A DNA stretch of 64,000 nucleotides from Aliiglaciecola sp041538045 (GTDB taxonomy: Bacteria; Pseudomonadota; Gammaproteobacteria; Enterobacterales; Alteromonadaceae): the NCBI RefSeq assembly GCF_041538045.1, contig NZ_JBGOSE010000017.1:1-64000 (forward strand), written 5' to 3'. Below the pieces are notes generated by a model that worked only from the letters and a program-made list of their open reading frames with translations, did not search any database and was not told where the DNA came from. The position numbers and the translations under genes were made by a program. The stretch's first letter is position 1, and each line of letters starts with the position of its first letter. Positions 52,695 to 62,221 of the stretch are shown here, in pieces.

Positions 52695-53065
52695 TACTTC
52701 CCTTCTTCCTTTCTAAAGGATCAGCGTCAAATGTCGATAATTTAAATAGAATCTAATTTATTAATTAATTCAGTGTGTTATAAGATGTTACGTAACTGAT
52801 TTCTGACTTTCCAAATGGTTGCGGGTTAGTTAAAGTAAGGTCGCTAATTATCATTGGGGATTTATACTTATTAATCGTTTTATGTACGTATCAATTCATT
52901 TAGTCATTATGTTTACTGAAAACCAGTGTTAGACTGATTTCACAGTTAAGTCACTTTATTTATGACTTTTATGGCAAAGTTTGACACACTTAAAACCGTA
53001 TTGTTAAAAGTTTGATCTTCGCAAATATAATAATAATAAGATCACTAAACCAGAGGAATATCTAA
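52695..53065. other. Intergenic region between apaH and the chemotaxis receptor gene
   Basis: No gene is seen in 371 bases. A weak stem AAGTCA (52948-52953) / TGACTT (52963-52968) is followed by TTTTAT and could be a poor terminator, far from apaH. The right end holds the receptor promoter described separately. The rest is AT-rich with no recognised RNA. Confidence 0.45.
52981..53009 (+). promoter_or_regulatory. Promoter candidate of the chemotaxis receptor gene
   Basis: A consensus TTGACA (52981-52986) with a 17-bp spacer to TTAAAA (53004-53009). Overlapping this is CAAAGTTT (52975-52982) with ACCGTATT (52995-53002), a loose match to the flagellar sigma-28 promoter that often drives receptor genes, with a spacer one base longer than usual. 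I cannot tell which is used. Confidence 0.4.
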
Positions 53066-55090
53066 ATGAAAATATCAGTCGCATTAAGAGTAATAGGTGG
53101 TTTTACCGTTATTTCTGTTCTACTGCTGGTAATAGGTGTTTCTTCGCTATTGAATTTTAACTCCATTAACTCTGCAACTGATGAAGTTAATACACTAGCA
53201 ATCCCCACGCTTAATGCTAGTAATCAACTTAAAATATCATTTTTAAATATGGGAAGGCTGACGGTTGCAGGTTTTTATGAAACAGACTCGGATGCTTTAA
53301 ATAGTCAGTTGGAAAATCTACTAGCAAGTGAATCAAACTTCAAAAGTGAAGTGACGATGATCAAAAGTAAAGTCAGTAAAGACCCGACTTTCAGTCAAGC
53401 CTTGAAGAATGTAGAAGGCATTTATCAGCAATACAATGACAACGTGACTAATATGTTCGAAAAACGAAAAGCCTACTTAGATGAAGGGGCGCGACTAGCG
53501 GATATTGTTGAAAACGTTGAAGACAATTCAGATGACTCTTCTACGCTGCTTTTAGATTTTGCAGATTTGGATAGCGTACAAAGCGACGCCCAGTTAAGTA
53601 AAGCGGCTGAAATTGGCAGCACTTTAGAATCCACATTACTGTCTCTTTTAACTGTTAGTGCTGACTACATTAAAACAGAAAACTTAGTTCGAGCAGGTAC
53701 TATTGGTAACGAAGTTGAGTTGATTATCGGTCAAATTTCAGAACAGTTAGCGGACATGCAGTCATTGGTTGGCTCACGAGATGACAGCGGCACTATGCAA
53801 GAAATCACCAATCTCGTGAGTTCTGTCATTAGCTCGGTTACTGCATCAGATGGACTATTAAATACACAAGTAACCCGTTTAAACAATCAAATAATTTCAG
53901 CAGAAGCATTAGCAGCATCTGAAGAAAATATCCAACAAGCCATTGCAGAATTAAATGCATTGCTGCAGGTCGCCGAAGAAAAAACTAACGCCATGAAAGA
54001 ACAGGTAGCGAATCGTGTATCTTTAGGCACTACCGTCATTATCGTGTTAACCATCGTCTCAGCAGTATTAGCTGCATGGATAGCCTGGGCAAGTGTAAGG
54101 GCAATAACGGTGCCCCTTAGAAAAGTCAATGAAGTTTTACATGTTGTCTCTTCAGGTGATTTAACACGCAAGTTAGATGACAGCTCTGATGATGAATTTG
54201 GCGAGCTGGCCACCAGTGTTAATAATCTTATCGAAAGTCTTAAAACCTTAATAAGCGGAATAAGTACACGAGCATCTCAATTGGCAGCGGCATCTGAGCA
54301 AACGTCAACGGTAACCGCACAAACAACCCATTCCATTCAGAATCAGAAGTCTCAAGTTGCCCAAGTGGCAACTGCAACCACTGAAATGCACAGTACTTCG
54401 CAAATGGTCACCCAAAGCGCAGAAGATACTCTAAACCAAATCCGTCACGCAGATAAAGAAGCGGAAAAAGTAAAAGGGATCTCGTTAAATAATAAAATGA
54501 CCATTGAAAAGCTGGCAGTGGATGTAGACGACGCGGCGAATGTAATTAATAAACTTCATCAAGATAGCGCCAGTATTGGCGGGATTTTGGACGTGATACG
54601 TGGCGTAGCTGACCAAACTAACCTATTAGCCCTTAACGCCGCCATAGAGGCTGCAAGAGCCGGTGAACACGGTCGAGGCTTTGCCGTAGTAGCCGATGAG
54701 GTGCGAACCCTTGCCAGCCGGACGCAAAAGTCGACCCAAGAAATTAATGACATGATTGAAATGCTGCAAGCTGGCGCGGAAAAAGCTGTGATGGTGATGA
54801 ATCAAGGAAAAGAGCAGACTACCGTGTGCGTAGAAGAAACCGAAAAAGCCACTCAAGCCTTGGATTTGATTACTGAAGCTGTGCATAGAGCCCATGATGT
54901 TAGTAGCCAAATTGAACAATCAGCGAGAGAACAAAATGTGGTATCTCAAGAGATCAGTGAAAAGCTTGAGAATATTGTCGGCATTGCAGAAGAAACCTCG
55001 ACGGGTGCACAACAAACCGCAGATTCAAGTGTAGAAGTCGCTCGTTTAGCAGAAGAGCTTCAAGCTTCTATTCAACAATTTAGAGTCTAA
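53066..55090 (+). CDS. Methyl-accepting chemotaxis protein with a large helical sensor domain
   Basis: Protein of 674 residues. Membrane helix 1 (about 10-30), a periplasmic alpha-helical sensor region of nearly 300 residues (about 31-320), membrane helix 2 (about 322-345), a HAMP domain (about 346-400) and the cytoplasmic signalling domain with the hairpin tip QTNLLALNAAIEAARAGEHG and FAVVADEVRTLA. The sensor size and helical character suit a helical bimodular (HBM) ligand-binding module, which is larger than the 4-helix-bundle type; that is an inference. There is no CheR-binding pentapeptide at the C-terminus. A strong terminator follows. Confidence 0.92.
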   Translation: MKISVALRVIGGFTVISVLLLVIGVSSLLNFNSINSATDEVNTLAIPTLNASNQLKISFLNMGRLTVAGFYETDSDALNSQLENLLASESNFKSEVTMIKSKVSKDPTFSQALKNVEGIYQQYNDNVTNMFEKRKAYLDEGARLADIVENVEDNSDDSSTLLLDFADLDSVQSDAQLSKAAEIGSTLESTLLSLLTVSADYIKTENLVRAGTIGNEVELIIGQISEQLADMQSLVGSRDDSGTMQEITNLVSSVISSVTASDGLLNTQVTRLNNQIISAEALAASEENIQQAIAELNALLQVAEEKTNAMKEQVANRVSLGTTVIIVLTIVSAVLAAWIAWASVRAITVPLRKVNEVLHVVSSGDLTRKLDDSSDDEFGELATSVNNLIESLKTLISGISTRASQLAAASEQTSTVTAQTTHSIQNQKSQVAQVATATTEMHSTSQMVTQSAEDTLNQIRHADKEAEKVKGISLNNKMTIEKLAVDVDDAANVINKLHQDSASIGGILDVIRGVADQTNLLALNAAIEAARAGEHGRGFAVVADEVRTLASRTQKSTQEINDMIEMLQAGAEKAVMVMNQGKEQTTVCVEETEKATQALDLITEAVHRAHDVSSQIEQSAREQNVVSQEISEKLENIVGIAEETSTGAQQTADSSVEVARLAEELQASIQQFRV

Positions 55091-55122
55091 ATTAGGCTAA
55101 ACTACAAAATTAGGAAAAACAA

Positions 55123-55152
55123 AAACGCTGCTTATAAGCAGCGTTTTTTTTG
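55123..55152 (+). terminator. Terminator after the chemotaxis receptor gene
   Basis: Stem AACGCTGCTT (55124-55133) with AAGCAGCGTT (55136-55145), a short loop and a run of eight T. It lies between convergent genes and could also act on the lysC side. Confidence 0.92.
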
Positions 55153-55176
55153 GGTGACTTAGTGAGCCTACTTAGA

Positions 55177-56529
55177 TTATTCGAAAAGCGAACGGTGTAG
55201 CTCTTTGACAATTTCAGTACTGTCATCCTGATGCACTAGGAATGACATATTGTGTGGGTTAGCCCCATAACAAATCATACGTAAGTTATAGTCTCTGACT
55301 GACGAAAATATTTTTGCTGAAACCCCTGCTGCACTATGCATATTGTTGCCAACAACAGTGACCAAATCATAGTCACTCTCGACCACCACTTCACAAAAAT
55401 CTCGCAATTCATCAAGGGTTTCACGATTAAGCTTTTCTGCCATAGAATTGGTGGGGTTATCTAGGGTAAATGATACTGCTATTTCAGAGGTGGTGACCAA
55501 GTCGACACTTAAACTATGTTTAGCGATGATCGTAAACACCTGCTGCAAAAACCCTTGTGCATGCATCATTTTAGGTGTTTTAACGGTTACCATAACCTGT
55601 TGTTTGCGACGGGTAATCGCTCGGTAAGGCGGTTCATTGTCGCAATCTCTTACAATCCAAGTACCGCCTTTTTCTGGCTCTTTGCTTGAGCCTACAAACA
55701 CCTTAATATTTTTACGTAGGGCCGGCTCCATAGTCGCAGGATGCAGTACCTTTGCGCCAAAGTTTGCCATTTCGGCAGCTTCATCGAAGCTCAATTCTGG
55801 AAGCGGTCGAGCTGCATCGGTGATACGAGGATCTGTAGTGAACACACCGACTACGTCAGTCCATATTTCACAACTCACTGCATCCAAAGCTTCAGCTAGT
55901 AATGCCGCGCTAAAGTCACTGCCACCCCGTCCCAAAGTAGTTGTTCTACCTTGTTCATCAGCGCCAATGAAACCTTGAGTAACATAGACTTTTTGCGATA
56001 GCTCTGATTTCATCACTTGGCTTACCAAGGATTTAACTTCATCGATTTGTGGAACTGCCTCACCAAATACCGAATTAGTGCGTAGCACGTTGCGAGCATC
56101 AAAGTTCTCGGCTTTTACCCCTTGCTCTTTTAGCACTTCAGCAATAAGCAAAGATGACATTCGCTCGCCGAAAGATAATAATTTGTCTTTCAAGTCATCT
56201 CGGTGCAACAACTCTTCGTGATAAGCTACTTTTTCCATTGCTTCAAACAAAGACTGCAATTTTTCGGTGACTTGCTCAGGTTTAGCAAGTTCTGCGACAA
56301 TTCCATTTTCAATGATTTTAATCTGCTCAATGGTTTCCGTTATTTGGGCATGAGTTAATGCTGTATTAGCAAGGTTAACCAAATGATTGGTTACTCCAGC
56401 AGATGCACTCACCACCACCACACGAGTAGATGGGTTAGCCGCGATTATCTTTGCGCAGTTTTGCATTGCAGCATAATTTGCCACACTTGTACCACCAAAC
56501 TTGGCGATATTAAGGTCAGGAATTGTCAC
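55177..56529 (-). CDS. lysC: Lysine-sensitive-type aspartate kinase (AK III)
   Basis: Protein of 450 residues that phosphorylates aspartate, the first step to lysine, threonine and methionine. The start IAKFGGTSVANYAAMQNCAK (residues 7-26), FGERMSSLLIAEVL and TLGRGGSDFSAALLAEAL are kinase motifs, and two ACT domains follow (about 305-450). It is a monofunctional enzyme without a homoserine dehydrogenase domain; size and sequence are closest to E. coli LysC (449). Lysine inhibition is expected from the family. The 217-bp upstream region shows no lysine riboswitch that I can recognise. Confidence 0.95.
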   Translation of the reverse strand: MTIPDLNIAKFGGTSVANYAAMQNCAKIIAANPSTRVVVVSASAGVTNHLVNLANTALTHAQITETIEQIKIIENGIVAELAKPEQVTEKLQSLFEAMEKVAYHEELLHRDDLKDKLLSFGERMSSLLIAEVLKEQGVKAENFDARNVLRTNSVFGEAVPQIDEVKSLVSQVMKSELSQKVYVTQGFIGADEQGRTTTLGRGGSDFSAALLAEALDAVSCEIWTDVVGVFTTDPRITDAARPLPELSFDEAAEMANFGAKVLHPATMEPALRKNIKVFVGSSKEPEKGGTWIVRDCDNEPPYRAITRRKQQVMVTVKTPKMMHAQGFLQQVFTIIAKHSLSVDLVTTSEIAVSFTLDNPTNSMAEKLNRETLDELRDFCEVVVESDYDLVTVVGNNMHSAAGVSAKIFSSVRDYNLRMICYGANPHNMSFLVHQDDSTEIVKELHRSLFE

Positions 56530-56746
56530 GCTTGATCCTCTTTGATAATAGTCGCAGTAAACTACCAGATATAAACATATTTAAAAGCAATAAATTACAA
56601 TTTTCTTTGATTTGTTTTGCATTGAATATGCATTTTTAAAATGAATAGTTATTTAGCATTTCCATATAAACATTCAAAAACATTATTTACCCTTAAATTT
56701 AGTAGTAATCAGTGAAAACCTCGTTTAGGTCGATTACCCCGAAGCA

Positions 56747-57145
56747 TTAGTCTAATTTGCTTTTGTGGGCAAGTTTAGCGGCGTTATCTTCCCAATTTTG
56801 CCCATCAAAAAGGACAATAGTAATGTTAGCCGGTTTAGTATCTAAACAACGTACATTGACGTCGACACCATCTGGATTAGAACGGGGAATATAAAATGGT
56901 TTTGCCCCACAGACTTTGCAAAAGGTGTGTTTAGCAACGCCAGTATTGAATCTATATTCAGTTAAAAACTGTTCGCCAGAAATTAATCTAAAGTGCTGTT
57001 TGGGGACGATTAAATGCAAAAAACCGAACTTACTGCACACCGAACAATTGCAATCCTCAACTTCGACATGCTCGCCGGATTTCACTTCAAATTGAACCGC
57101 TTTACAATGACAACTACCCTTGTATATCACCGATATATCCCTCAA
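56747..57145 (-). CDS. GFA family zinc protein, copy 2
   Basis: Protein of 132 residues with the GFA cysteine pattern: GSCHCKAVQFEVKSG (about 10-24), DCNCSVCSKFGFLHLIV (about 31-47) and HTFCKVCGAKPFYIPRSNPD (about 73-92). It is only distantly like the GFA protein at 21171-21584. The conserved TFCKxCG motif points to a zinc-binding enzyme; the substrate is unknown. It runs in the same direction as the downstream neighbour lysC and the upstream DUF192 gene. Confidence 0.88.
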   Translation of the reverse strand: MRDISVIYKGSCHCKAVQFEVKSGEHVEVEDCNCSVCSKFGFLHLIVPKQHFRLISGEQFLTEYRFNTGVAKHTFCKVCGAKPFYIPRSNPDGVDVNVRCLDTKPANITIVLFDGQNWEDNAAKLAHKSKLD

Positions 57146-57186
57146 CTATTTTTGCCATAAAACTATAAGTTTATAAACTTCTCTTT

Positions 57187-57639
57187 CTATTTGTTCGGTA
57201 TCTTAACATTTACAACGTCACCAACTTTCACGTTGTGCTTTGCAAACCAGCCTAAGTTCATTTCTAACGCGTACAGCACCTCAGTTGAAGAATTGATGGA
57301 GGTTAAGTCATGGGGTTGCATCCCTAGTATGTCGGTTATCACTCCTTGTTCATCAATGTAGGCAACATCAAGAGGAATAAAAGTATTTTTCATCCACATA
57401 CCGCCAATACGAGGGCGAGAAAAATTAAATAACATACCACAGCTGTTGCACAGTTCTTTTCGATACATTAACCCTCTGGCCCGCTGCTCAAAGGATTTTG
57501 CATATTCCACCGTCAATTCAATTTCATTAATTTTTACCTTAGCTTTTTCAAACTCTAAAGCATTGCTTACGGTAGATAATAGTGACAGACCAAAGAACAA
57601 GGCTGTCGCATATATATTTTTAGCTATAATTTTTTGCAT
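57187..57639 (-). CDS. DUF192 family exported protein
   Basis: Protein of about 150 residues with a signal peptide (hydrophobic core ATALFFGLSLLSTVSNA, cleavage near residue 27). The DUF192 core is clear: RARGLMYRKELCNSCGMLFNF, MWMKNTFIPLDVAYIDEQG and the closing LYALEMNLGWFAKHNVKVGD. Function is unknown; members are small beta-barrel-like periplasmic proteins. I chose the ATG at 57639, with AAGGG 5 bases upstream. It overlaps the end of the small lipoprotein gene by 16 bases. Confidence 0.9.
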   Translation of the reverse strand: MQKIIAKNIYATALFFGLSLLSTVSNALEFEKAKVKINEIELTVEYAKSFEQRARGLMYRKELCNSCGMLFNFSRPRIGGMWMKNTFIPLDVAYIDEQGVITDILGMQPHDLTSINSSTEVLYALEMNLGWFAKHNVKVGDVVNVKIPNK

Positions 57640-57845
57640 GAGCACCCTTCAACGCCATCGCTTGTTTGCCAGGTCTCATAGTATCCCTGGACACACTGAC
57701 TTTTGACCGTAAAACATTGTTGTTGATTATATCCTATCTGAGTATCGGCAGCATTAGCAGCGGCATTTCCCAAAAACTCTTTAGTTGAACTGGCGGTACA
57801 AGCACCTAAGCACGCTAAAACTAGCATCAACGAAAATATCTTCAT
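57624..57845 (-). CDS. Small lipoprotein of unknown function
   Basis: Protein of 73 residues with a lipoprotein signal (MKIFSLMLVLACLGAC, lipidated cysteine at residue 16). The mature part of about 58 residues has four more cysteines in the second half (QQQCFTVKSQCVQGYYE and GCSCKKL), suggesting two disulfides. I do not recognise a family. It is translationally linked to the DUF192 gene, whose start lies inside its last codons. Confidence 0.78.
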   Translation of the reverse strand: MKIFSLMLVLACLGACTASSTKEFLGNAAANAADTQIGYNQQQCFTVKSQCVQGYYETWQTSDGVEGCSCKKL

Positions 57846-58030
57846 TAGCCTTTCCTAAACTTTTTGATCTAAATTAGTAATATAGGAGCGTCACTGTGGG
57901 AATTAGTTCCCTGCTCTTAGACATGACAACAGTGCTTAAATTGACATCTCAATCCTGAGGATAATAAATTAAGCTTGCTTAATAAACACTCAGAAATCAG
58001 TGCACCTTTTGCACTCCCAGTATGCATAAA

Positions 58031-58066
58031 AAAAACCGAACGAATCAAAGATTACGTTCGGTTTTA
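58031..58066 (-). terminator. Terminator after acnB
   Basis: Stem AAAACCGAACG (58032-58042) / CGTTCGGTTTT (58055-58065) with a 12-nt loop partly able to pair inside; on the minus strand a run of eight T follows. It lies about 70 bases beyond the acnB stop. Confidence 0.9.
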
Positions 58067-58135
58067 CTATTCCTTTAAACTTTACTTTTTAATGCAAAAG
58101 CTTAATCGGGCAATGAATACCTAAGTCGAATTTAC

Positions 58136-60748
58136 TTATGCGATATTCAGTGCTGGAATGATCTTATCTTTCGCTGCATCTTCTGCTTGCTTAAACTCTT
58201 CTATACGGTCGAAGTTTAAGTAGCGGAATACATCACCAGACATAGACTCAATCTTATTCGCATATTCCATGTACTCAGCAGTTGTAGGAATGCGGCCAAC
58301 AATAGCCCCTACAGCAGCAAGCTCAGCAGAACATAAATAAACGTCAGCGCCATCACCTAAACGGTTAGGGAAATTACGAGTCGATGTTGATAATACTGTT
58401 GAATTAGCCAGTACTCGTGCTTGGTTACCCATACATAATGAACAACCTGGCATTTCTGTACGTACGCCTACACGACCATAGATGTTGTAATAACCTTCAT
58501 CCATCAATACCGCTTTGTCCATCTTCGTTGGAGGAGAAATCCACAAACGAGTAGGCAAAGTTTTATTGTATTGCTCAAGTAGTTTACCCGCGGCACGGAA
58601 GTGACCAATGTTAGTCATACAAGAACCGATGAAGACTTCATCAATTTTCTCACCCGCCACGTCAGATAATGTTTTAGCATCATCAGGATCGTTCGGGCAA
58701 CATAGAATTGGCTCATTAATTTCATCAAGATCGATTTCAATGGTTTCAACGTATTCAGCGTCTTTGTCAGCTTCCATAAGCTCTGGATTTGCTAACCACT
58801 CTTCCATCTTACGTGCACGGCGCTCAAGAGTACGAGGATCGCCGTAACCTTCGTTGATCATCCAACGTAACATAGTGATGTTAGACGTTAAGTACTCAGC
58901 AATGGACTCTTCTGACAACTTGATTGTACAACCTGCGGCAGAACGTTCTGCAGAAGCATCAGACAATTCAAAAGCTTGTTCAACTGTCAATCCGTCAAGA
59001 CCTTCAATTTCAAGAATACGACCAGAGAAAGCGTTTACTTTACCTTTCTTAGCTACAGTCAGTAGACCTTGCTTGATAGCGTACAAAGGAATCGCATGAA
59101 CTAGGTCACGTAGGGTGATACCAGGTTTCATTTTACCCTTAAAACGCACCAATACAGACTCTGGCATATCTAGAGGCATAACTCCTGTTGCAGCTGCAAA
59201 AGCAACCAAACCAGAACCTGCTGGGAATGAAATACCCATAGGGAAACGAGTATGTGAATCACCACCAGTACCTACAGTATCAGGCAATAACATACGGTTT
59301 AACCAAGAGTGAATGATACCGTCACCAGGACGAAGTGATACACCACCACGATTCATCATGAAATCAGGCAAAGTGTGCTGGGTGTCGATATCTACTGGCT
59401 TAGGATAAGCCGCAGTGTGACAGAAAGACTGCATAGTCAAATCTGCAGAGAAACCTAAACAAGCCAAATCTTTAAGTTCATCACGGGTCATAGGACCAGT
59501 GGTATCTTGAGAGCCAACAGTGGTCATTTTAGGTTCACAATAGGTGCCAGGACGAATCCCATCAACACCACATGCTTTTCCTACCATTTTCTGTGCAAGG
59601 GTATAACCTTTACCAGTATCAGTTGGTTGAACTGGCTTACGGAATAAGTCTGACGCGCCAAGACCAAGAGATTCACGGGCTTTTTCTGTTAAACCACGAC
59701 CGATGATTAGGTTAATACGGCCACCAGCACGCACTTCATCTAACAATACGTCAGACTTATATTCGTACTTGGCAAGCTCTTCACCAGTTTCTGCGTTGGT
59801 AATACGACCTTCTAGTGGATAGATGTCGATAACGTCGCCCATGTTCATTTTGTCAACATCAGCTTCAAAAACTAGTGCACCGGCATCTTCCATAGTGTTG
59901 AAGAAGATTGGCGCAACTTTACCGCCAATACACACACCACCACCACGTTTATTTGGAACACCTGGTAAGTCTTCACCAAAGAACCAAAGTACTGAGTTAG
60001 TAGCAGACTTACGAGAAGAACCTGTACCGACAACATCACCAACGAAAGCAACAGGGTGACCTTTAGCTTTCACTTCTTCAATTTGTTTAAGTGGACCTAT
60101 TTCACCATGTACTTCAGGCGTTAGACCATCACGAGTCATTTTATAAGCAGCACGAGCATGTAGAGGAATATCAGGACGTGACCATGCATCAGGTGCTGGA
60201 GACAAGTCATCGGTGTTAGTTTCACCGGTAACTTTGAATACTGAATAAGTGATTTTTTCAGGTAGATCTGGACGCGATGTGAACCATTCGGCATCAGCCC
60301 AAGATTGCAAAACGTCTTTAGCGTACTTGTTACCCGCTTTCGCTTTTTCTTCAACATCATGGAAGGCATCAAACATCAGCAAAGTATGCTTCAATTCTTC
60401 AGCGGCCAATTCAGCTAAATCTTCATTATCTAAGGCCTCAACTAAAGTTACGATGTTATAACCACCGTGCATATTACCAAGTAATTGGATGGCAGCATCT
60501 TTTGATATAAGTGGAGAAGTAGCTTCATCATTTACGATAGCAGCTAGAAAACCAGCTTTTACATAAGCGGCTTCATCAACACCAGGAGGGACTCGTTCAG
60601 ATAATAACTCTAACAAGAACTCTTCTTCGCCAGCAGGAGGATTTTTCAACAACTCGACTAAACCAGCGACTTGTTCTGCATTTAATGGTTTAGCGGGGAT
60701 ACCCTCAGCGGCACGCTCTTCTACGTGTTTACGATAAGCTTCTAACAC
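58136..60748 (-). CDS. acnB: Aconitate hydratase B
   Basis: Protein of 870 residues, the bifunctional aconitase B/2-methylisocitrate dehydratase of the citric acid cycle. It has the N-terminal HEAT-like domain (EAYRKHVEERAAEGIPAKPL at the start, like E. coli AcnB), the swivel domain with FVGDVVGTGSSRKSATNSVL, and the 4Fe-4S cysteines in FIGSCMTNIGHF and PGCSLCMGNQARV. A longer frame starts with ATG at 60829, but those 27 residues are unlike the family; GTG at 60748 has AAAGGA 7 bases upstream and gives the E. coli start and length (865). Confidence 0.97.
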   Translation of the reverse strand: MLEAYRKHVEERAAEGIPAKPLNAEQVAGLVELLKNPPAGEEEFLLELLSERVPPGVDEAAYVKAGFLAAIVNDEATSPLISKDAAIQLLGNMHGGYNIVTLVEALDNEDLAELAAEELKHTLLMFDAFHDVEEKAKAGNKYAKDVLQSWADAEWFTSRPDLPEKITYSVFKVTGETNTDDLSPAPDAWSRPDIPLHARAAYKMTRDGLTPEVHGEIGPLKQIEEVKAKGHPVAFVGDVVGTGSSRKSATNSVLWFFGEDLPGVPNKRGGGVCIGGKVAPIFFNTMEDAGALVFEADVDKMNMGDVIDIYPLEGRITNAETGEELAKYEYKSDVLLDEVRAGGRINLIIGRGLTEKARESLGLGASDLFRKPVQPTDTGKGYTLAQKMVGKACGVDGIRPGTYCEPKMTTVGSQDTTGPMTRDELKDLACLGFSADLTMQSFCHTAAYPKPVDIDTQHTLPDFMMNRGGVSLRPGDGIIHSWLNRMLLPDTVGTGGDSHTRFPMGISFPAGSGLVAFAAATGVMPLDMPESVLVRFKGKMKPGITLRDLVHAIPLYAIKQGLLTVAKKGKVNAFSGRILEIEGLDGLTVEQAFELSDASAERSAAGCTIKLSEESIAEYLTSNITMLRWMINEGYGDPRTLERRARKMEEWLANPELMEADKDAEYVETIEIDLDEINEPILCCPNDPDDAKTLSDVAGEKIDEVFIGSCMTNIGHFRAAGKLLEQYNKTLPTRLWISPPTKMDKAVLMDEGYYNIYGRVGVRTEMPGCSLCMGNQARVLANSTVLSTSTRNFPNRLGDGADVYLCSAELAAVGAIVGRIPTTAEYMEYANKIESMSGDVFRYLNFDRIEEFKQAEDAAKDKIIPALNIA

Positions 60749-60904
60749 TTTTTGGTCCTTTTGAATTATGAATACAGAGAAATGTTGGTGATAGTATAAA
60801 TGCAAACGTTGAAAAATTGAATTATTCACAACGATTATTTATTTATAGCCGGCATAAATTAAATCTATATAGCTGAATTATATTTAACCTAATTGATTAC
60901 TTTA

Positions 60905-62029
60905 TTAACGATTAGCAGTTACTCTTAATATCTTACCTTTTGCATCATCTACAAGTAAATACAAAGAGCCATCGGGATGCACCTTCACATCTCGGAACCG
61001 ATAACCTAAGTCAGCGAATAAAGACTGCTGACCGACAACTTTATTTTGTTGCATTTGCAGCCAAATGAGTTCTTTCGATTTCAAACTGGTCACTAACAAG
61101 TCTCCGCGCATTTGCGGAAACATAATGCCATCGTAAACTGTGATGCTTGATGGTGCTATAGAAGGCGTCCAATCAACTAATGGTTGTCGCATGCCTGGGT
61201 ATTTTTTAAAAGGCGTAATTAATGCGCCAGAATAGTCTTTGCCGTTAGTAATCACCGGCCAACCATAGTTATCACCTTTTCGAATGATATTTATTTCATC
61301 TCCACCGGCGGGGCCGTGTTCATTTGAAAAAACAAGATTGCGAATCGGATCATAGACCAAACCTTGGGGGTTACGATGACCTAAGGAATACACAGAATGA
61401 GCCAGATTTTTTTCTGTTTCGCCAATATAGGGGTTGTCTTGGGGTATCTCCCCGTTATCCAAAATCCGTAGAATTTTGCCCATCTGATTATTCACACGTT
61501 GTGCGTTTTCGCGAAAGTCAAAACCATCCCCCGAGGTGATTAACAACGAATTATCCTCTAAGAATGCCAGCTTACCACCGTAATGCACTGGCGTATTTCG
61601 AAAGGGTTTAACGGTAAAAATAACTTGGCTATCAACTAACTGGTTATTCTGTAACTTTGCGCGCATGATTTTAAGCGTGTTGCGTTCATCAGTGCCTGCC
61701 GAATAGGAAAGATAAAGCCAGCCATTTTGTTGATAATTGGGATGCAGCACCACATCTAACAAGCCGCCCTGGCTTTTCACATAAATGTCCTTTGGCAGTC
61801 CGTCTATGGGCTGCCCTAAGGTAAAGTTGACCACTTGTCGTAAACTGCCTGAACGTTCCGTTACAAGAAATCGACTGTTTGATATAAAGGCAACAGACCA
61901 AGGAAAGTTGAGCTCGGTCACAATCTCTTCAATTTTAAAAGCTTTTGAACTAACAACATTCTTGGCATTTGCTACATAACTGAAAGATAAAAAATAAATT
62001 AGCACAGCTGTGAAAAATCGAATGCGCAC
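60905..62029 (-). CDS. PQQ-dependent aldose sugar dehydrogenase (YliI/Asd family)
   Basis: Protein of 374 residues, a six-bladed beta-propeller exported by a signal peptide (cleavage near NAK, about residue 22). Conserved segments include FPWSVAFISNSRFLVTERSG (about 42-61), SQGGLLDVVLHPNYQQNGWL (about 86-105), LGHRNPQGLVYDP (about 216-228) and NEHGPAGGDEINII (about 235-248), which supply the pyrroloquinoline quinone and calcium pocket. It would oxidise aldoses in the periplasm. No PQQ synthesis genes are seen here. Confidence 0.9.
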   Translation of the reverse strand: MRIRFFTAVLIYFLSFSYVANAKNVVSSKAFKIEEIVTELNFPWSVAFISNSRFLVTERSGSLRQVVNFTLGQPIDGLPKDIYVKSQGGLLDVVLHPNYQQNGWLYLSYSAGTDERNTLKIMRAKLQNNQLVDSQVIFTVKPFRNTPVHYGGKLAFLEDNSLLITSGDGFDFRENAQRVNNQMGKILRILDNGEIPQDNPYIGETEKNLAHSVYSLGHRNPQGLVYDPIRNLVFSNEHGPAGGDEINIIRKGDNYGWPVITNGKDYSGALITPFKKYPGMRQPLVDWTPSIAPSSITVYDGIMFPQMRGDLLVTSLKSKELIWLQMQQNKVVGQQSLFADLGYRFRDVKVHPDGSLYLLVDDAKGKILRVTANR

Positions 62030-62221
62030 AAATAATTCCTTAGATTATAAAGTAGAGTGTTCGATAGGGTGTTCTGCCATAAATCAGTTATAAATATACT
62101 CATATACAGAAAAAATGCGAGCTTAGTGGAAGTTAACTATCTTTTTATTAATGTTATAAAGGTTGTTACTTTTCCTGCCAAAATGCCACACTAGATAGTA
62201 TTGATGAAGGCAAGGTTACCT

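Noticed and set aside
56530..56746. Lysine riboswitch before lysC
   Set aside because: E. coli lysC has one, but this 217-bp AT-rich spacer shows none of the conserved core elements I would expect and is little longer than the riboswitch itself. A covariance-model search would settle it.
60749..60829. N-terminal extension of acnB
   Set aside because: The 27 extra residues are unlike AcnB, and the GTG at 60748 has a good AAAGGA site and matches the family start.
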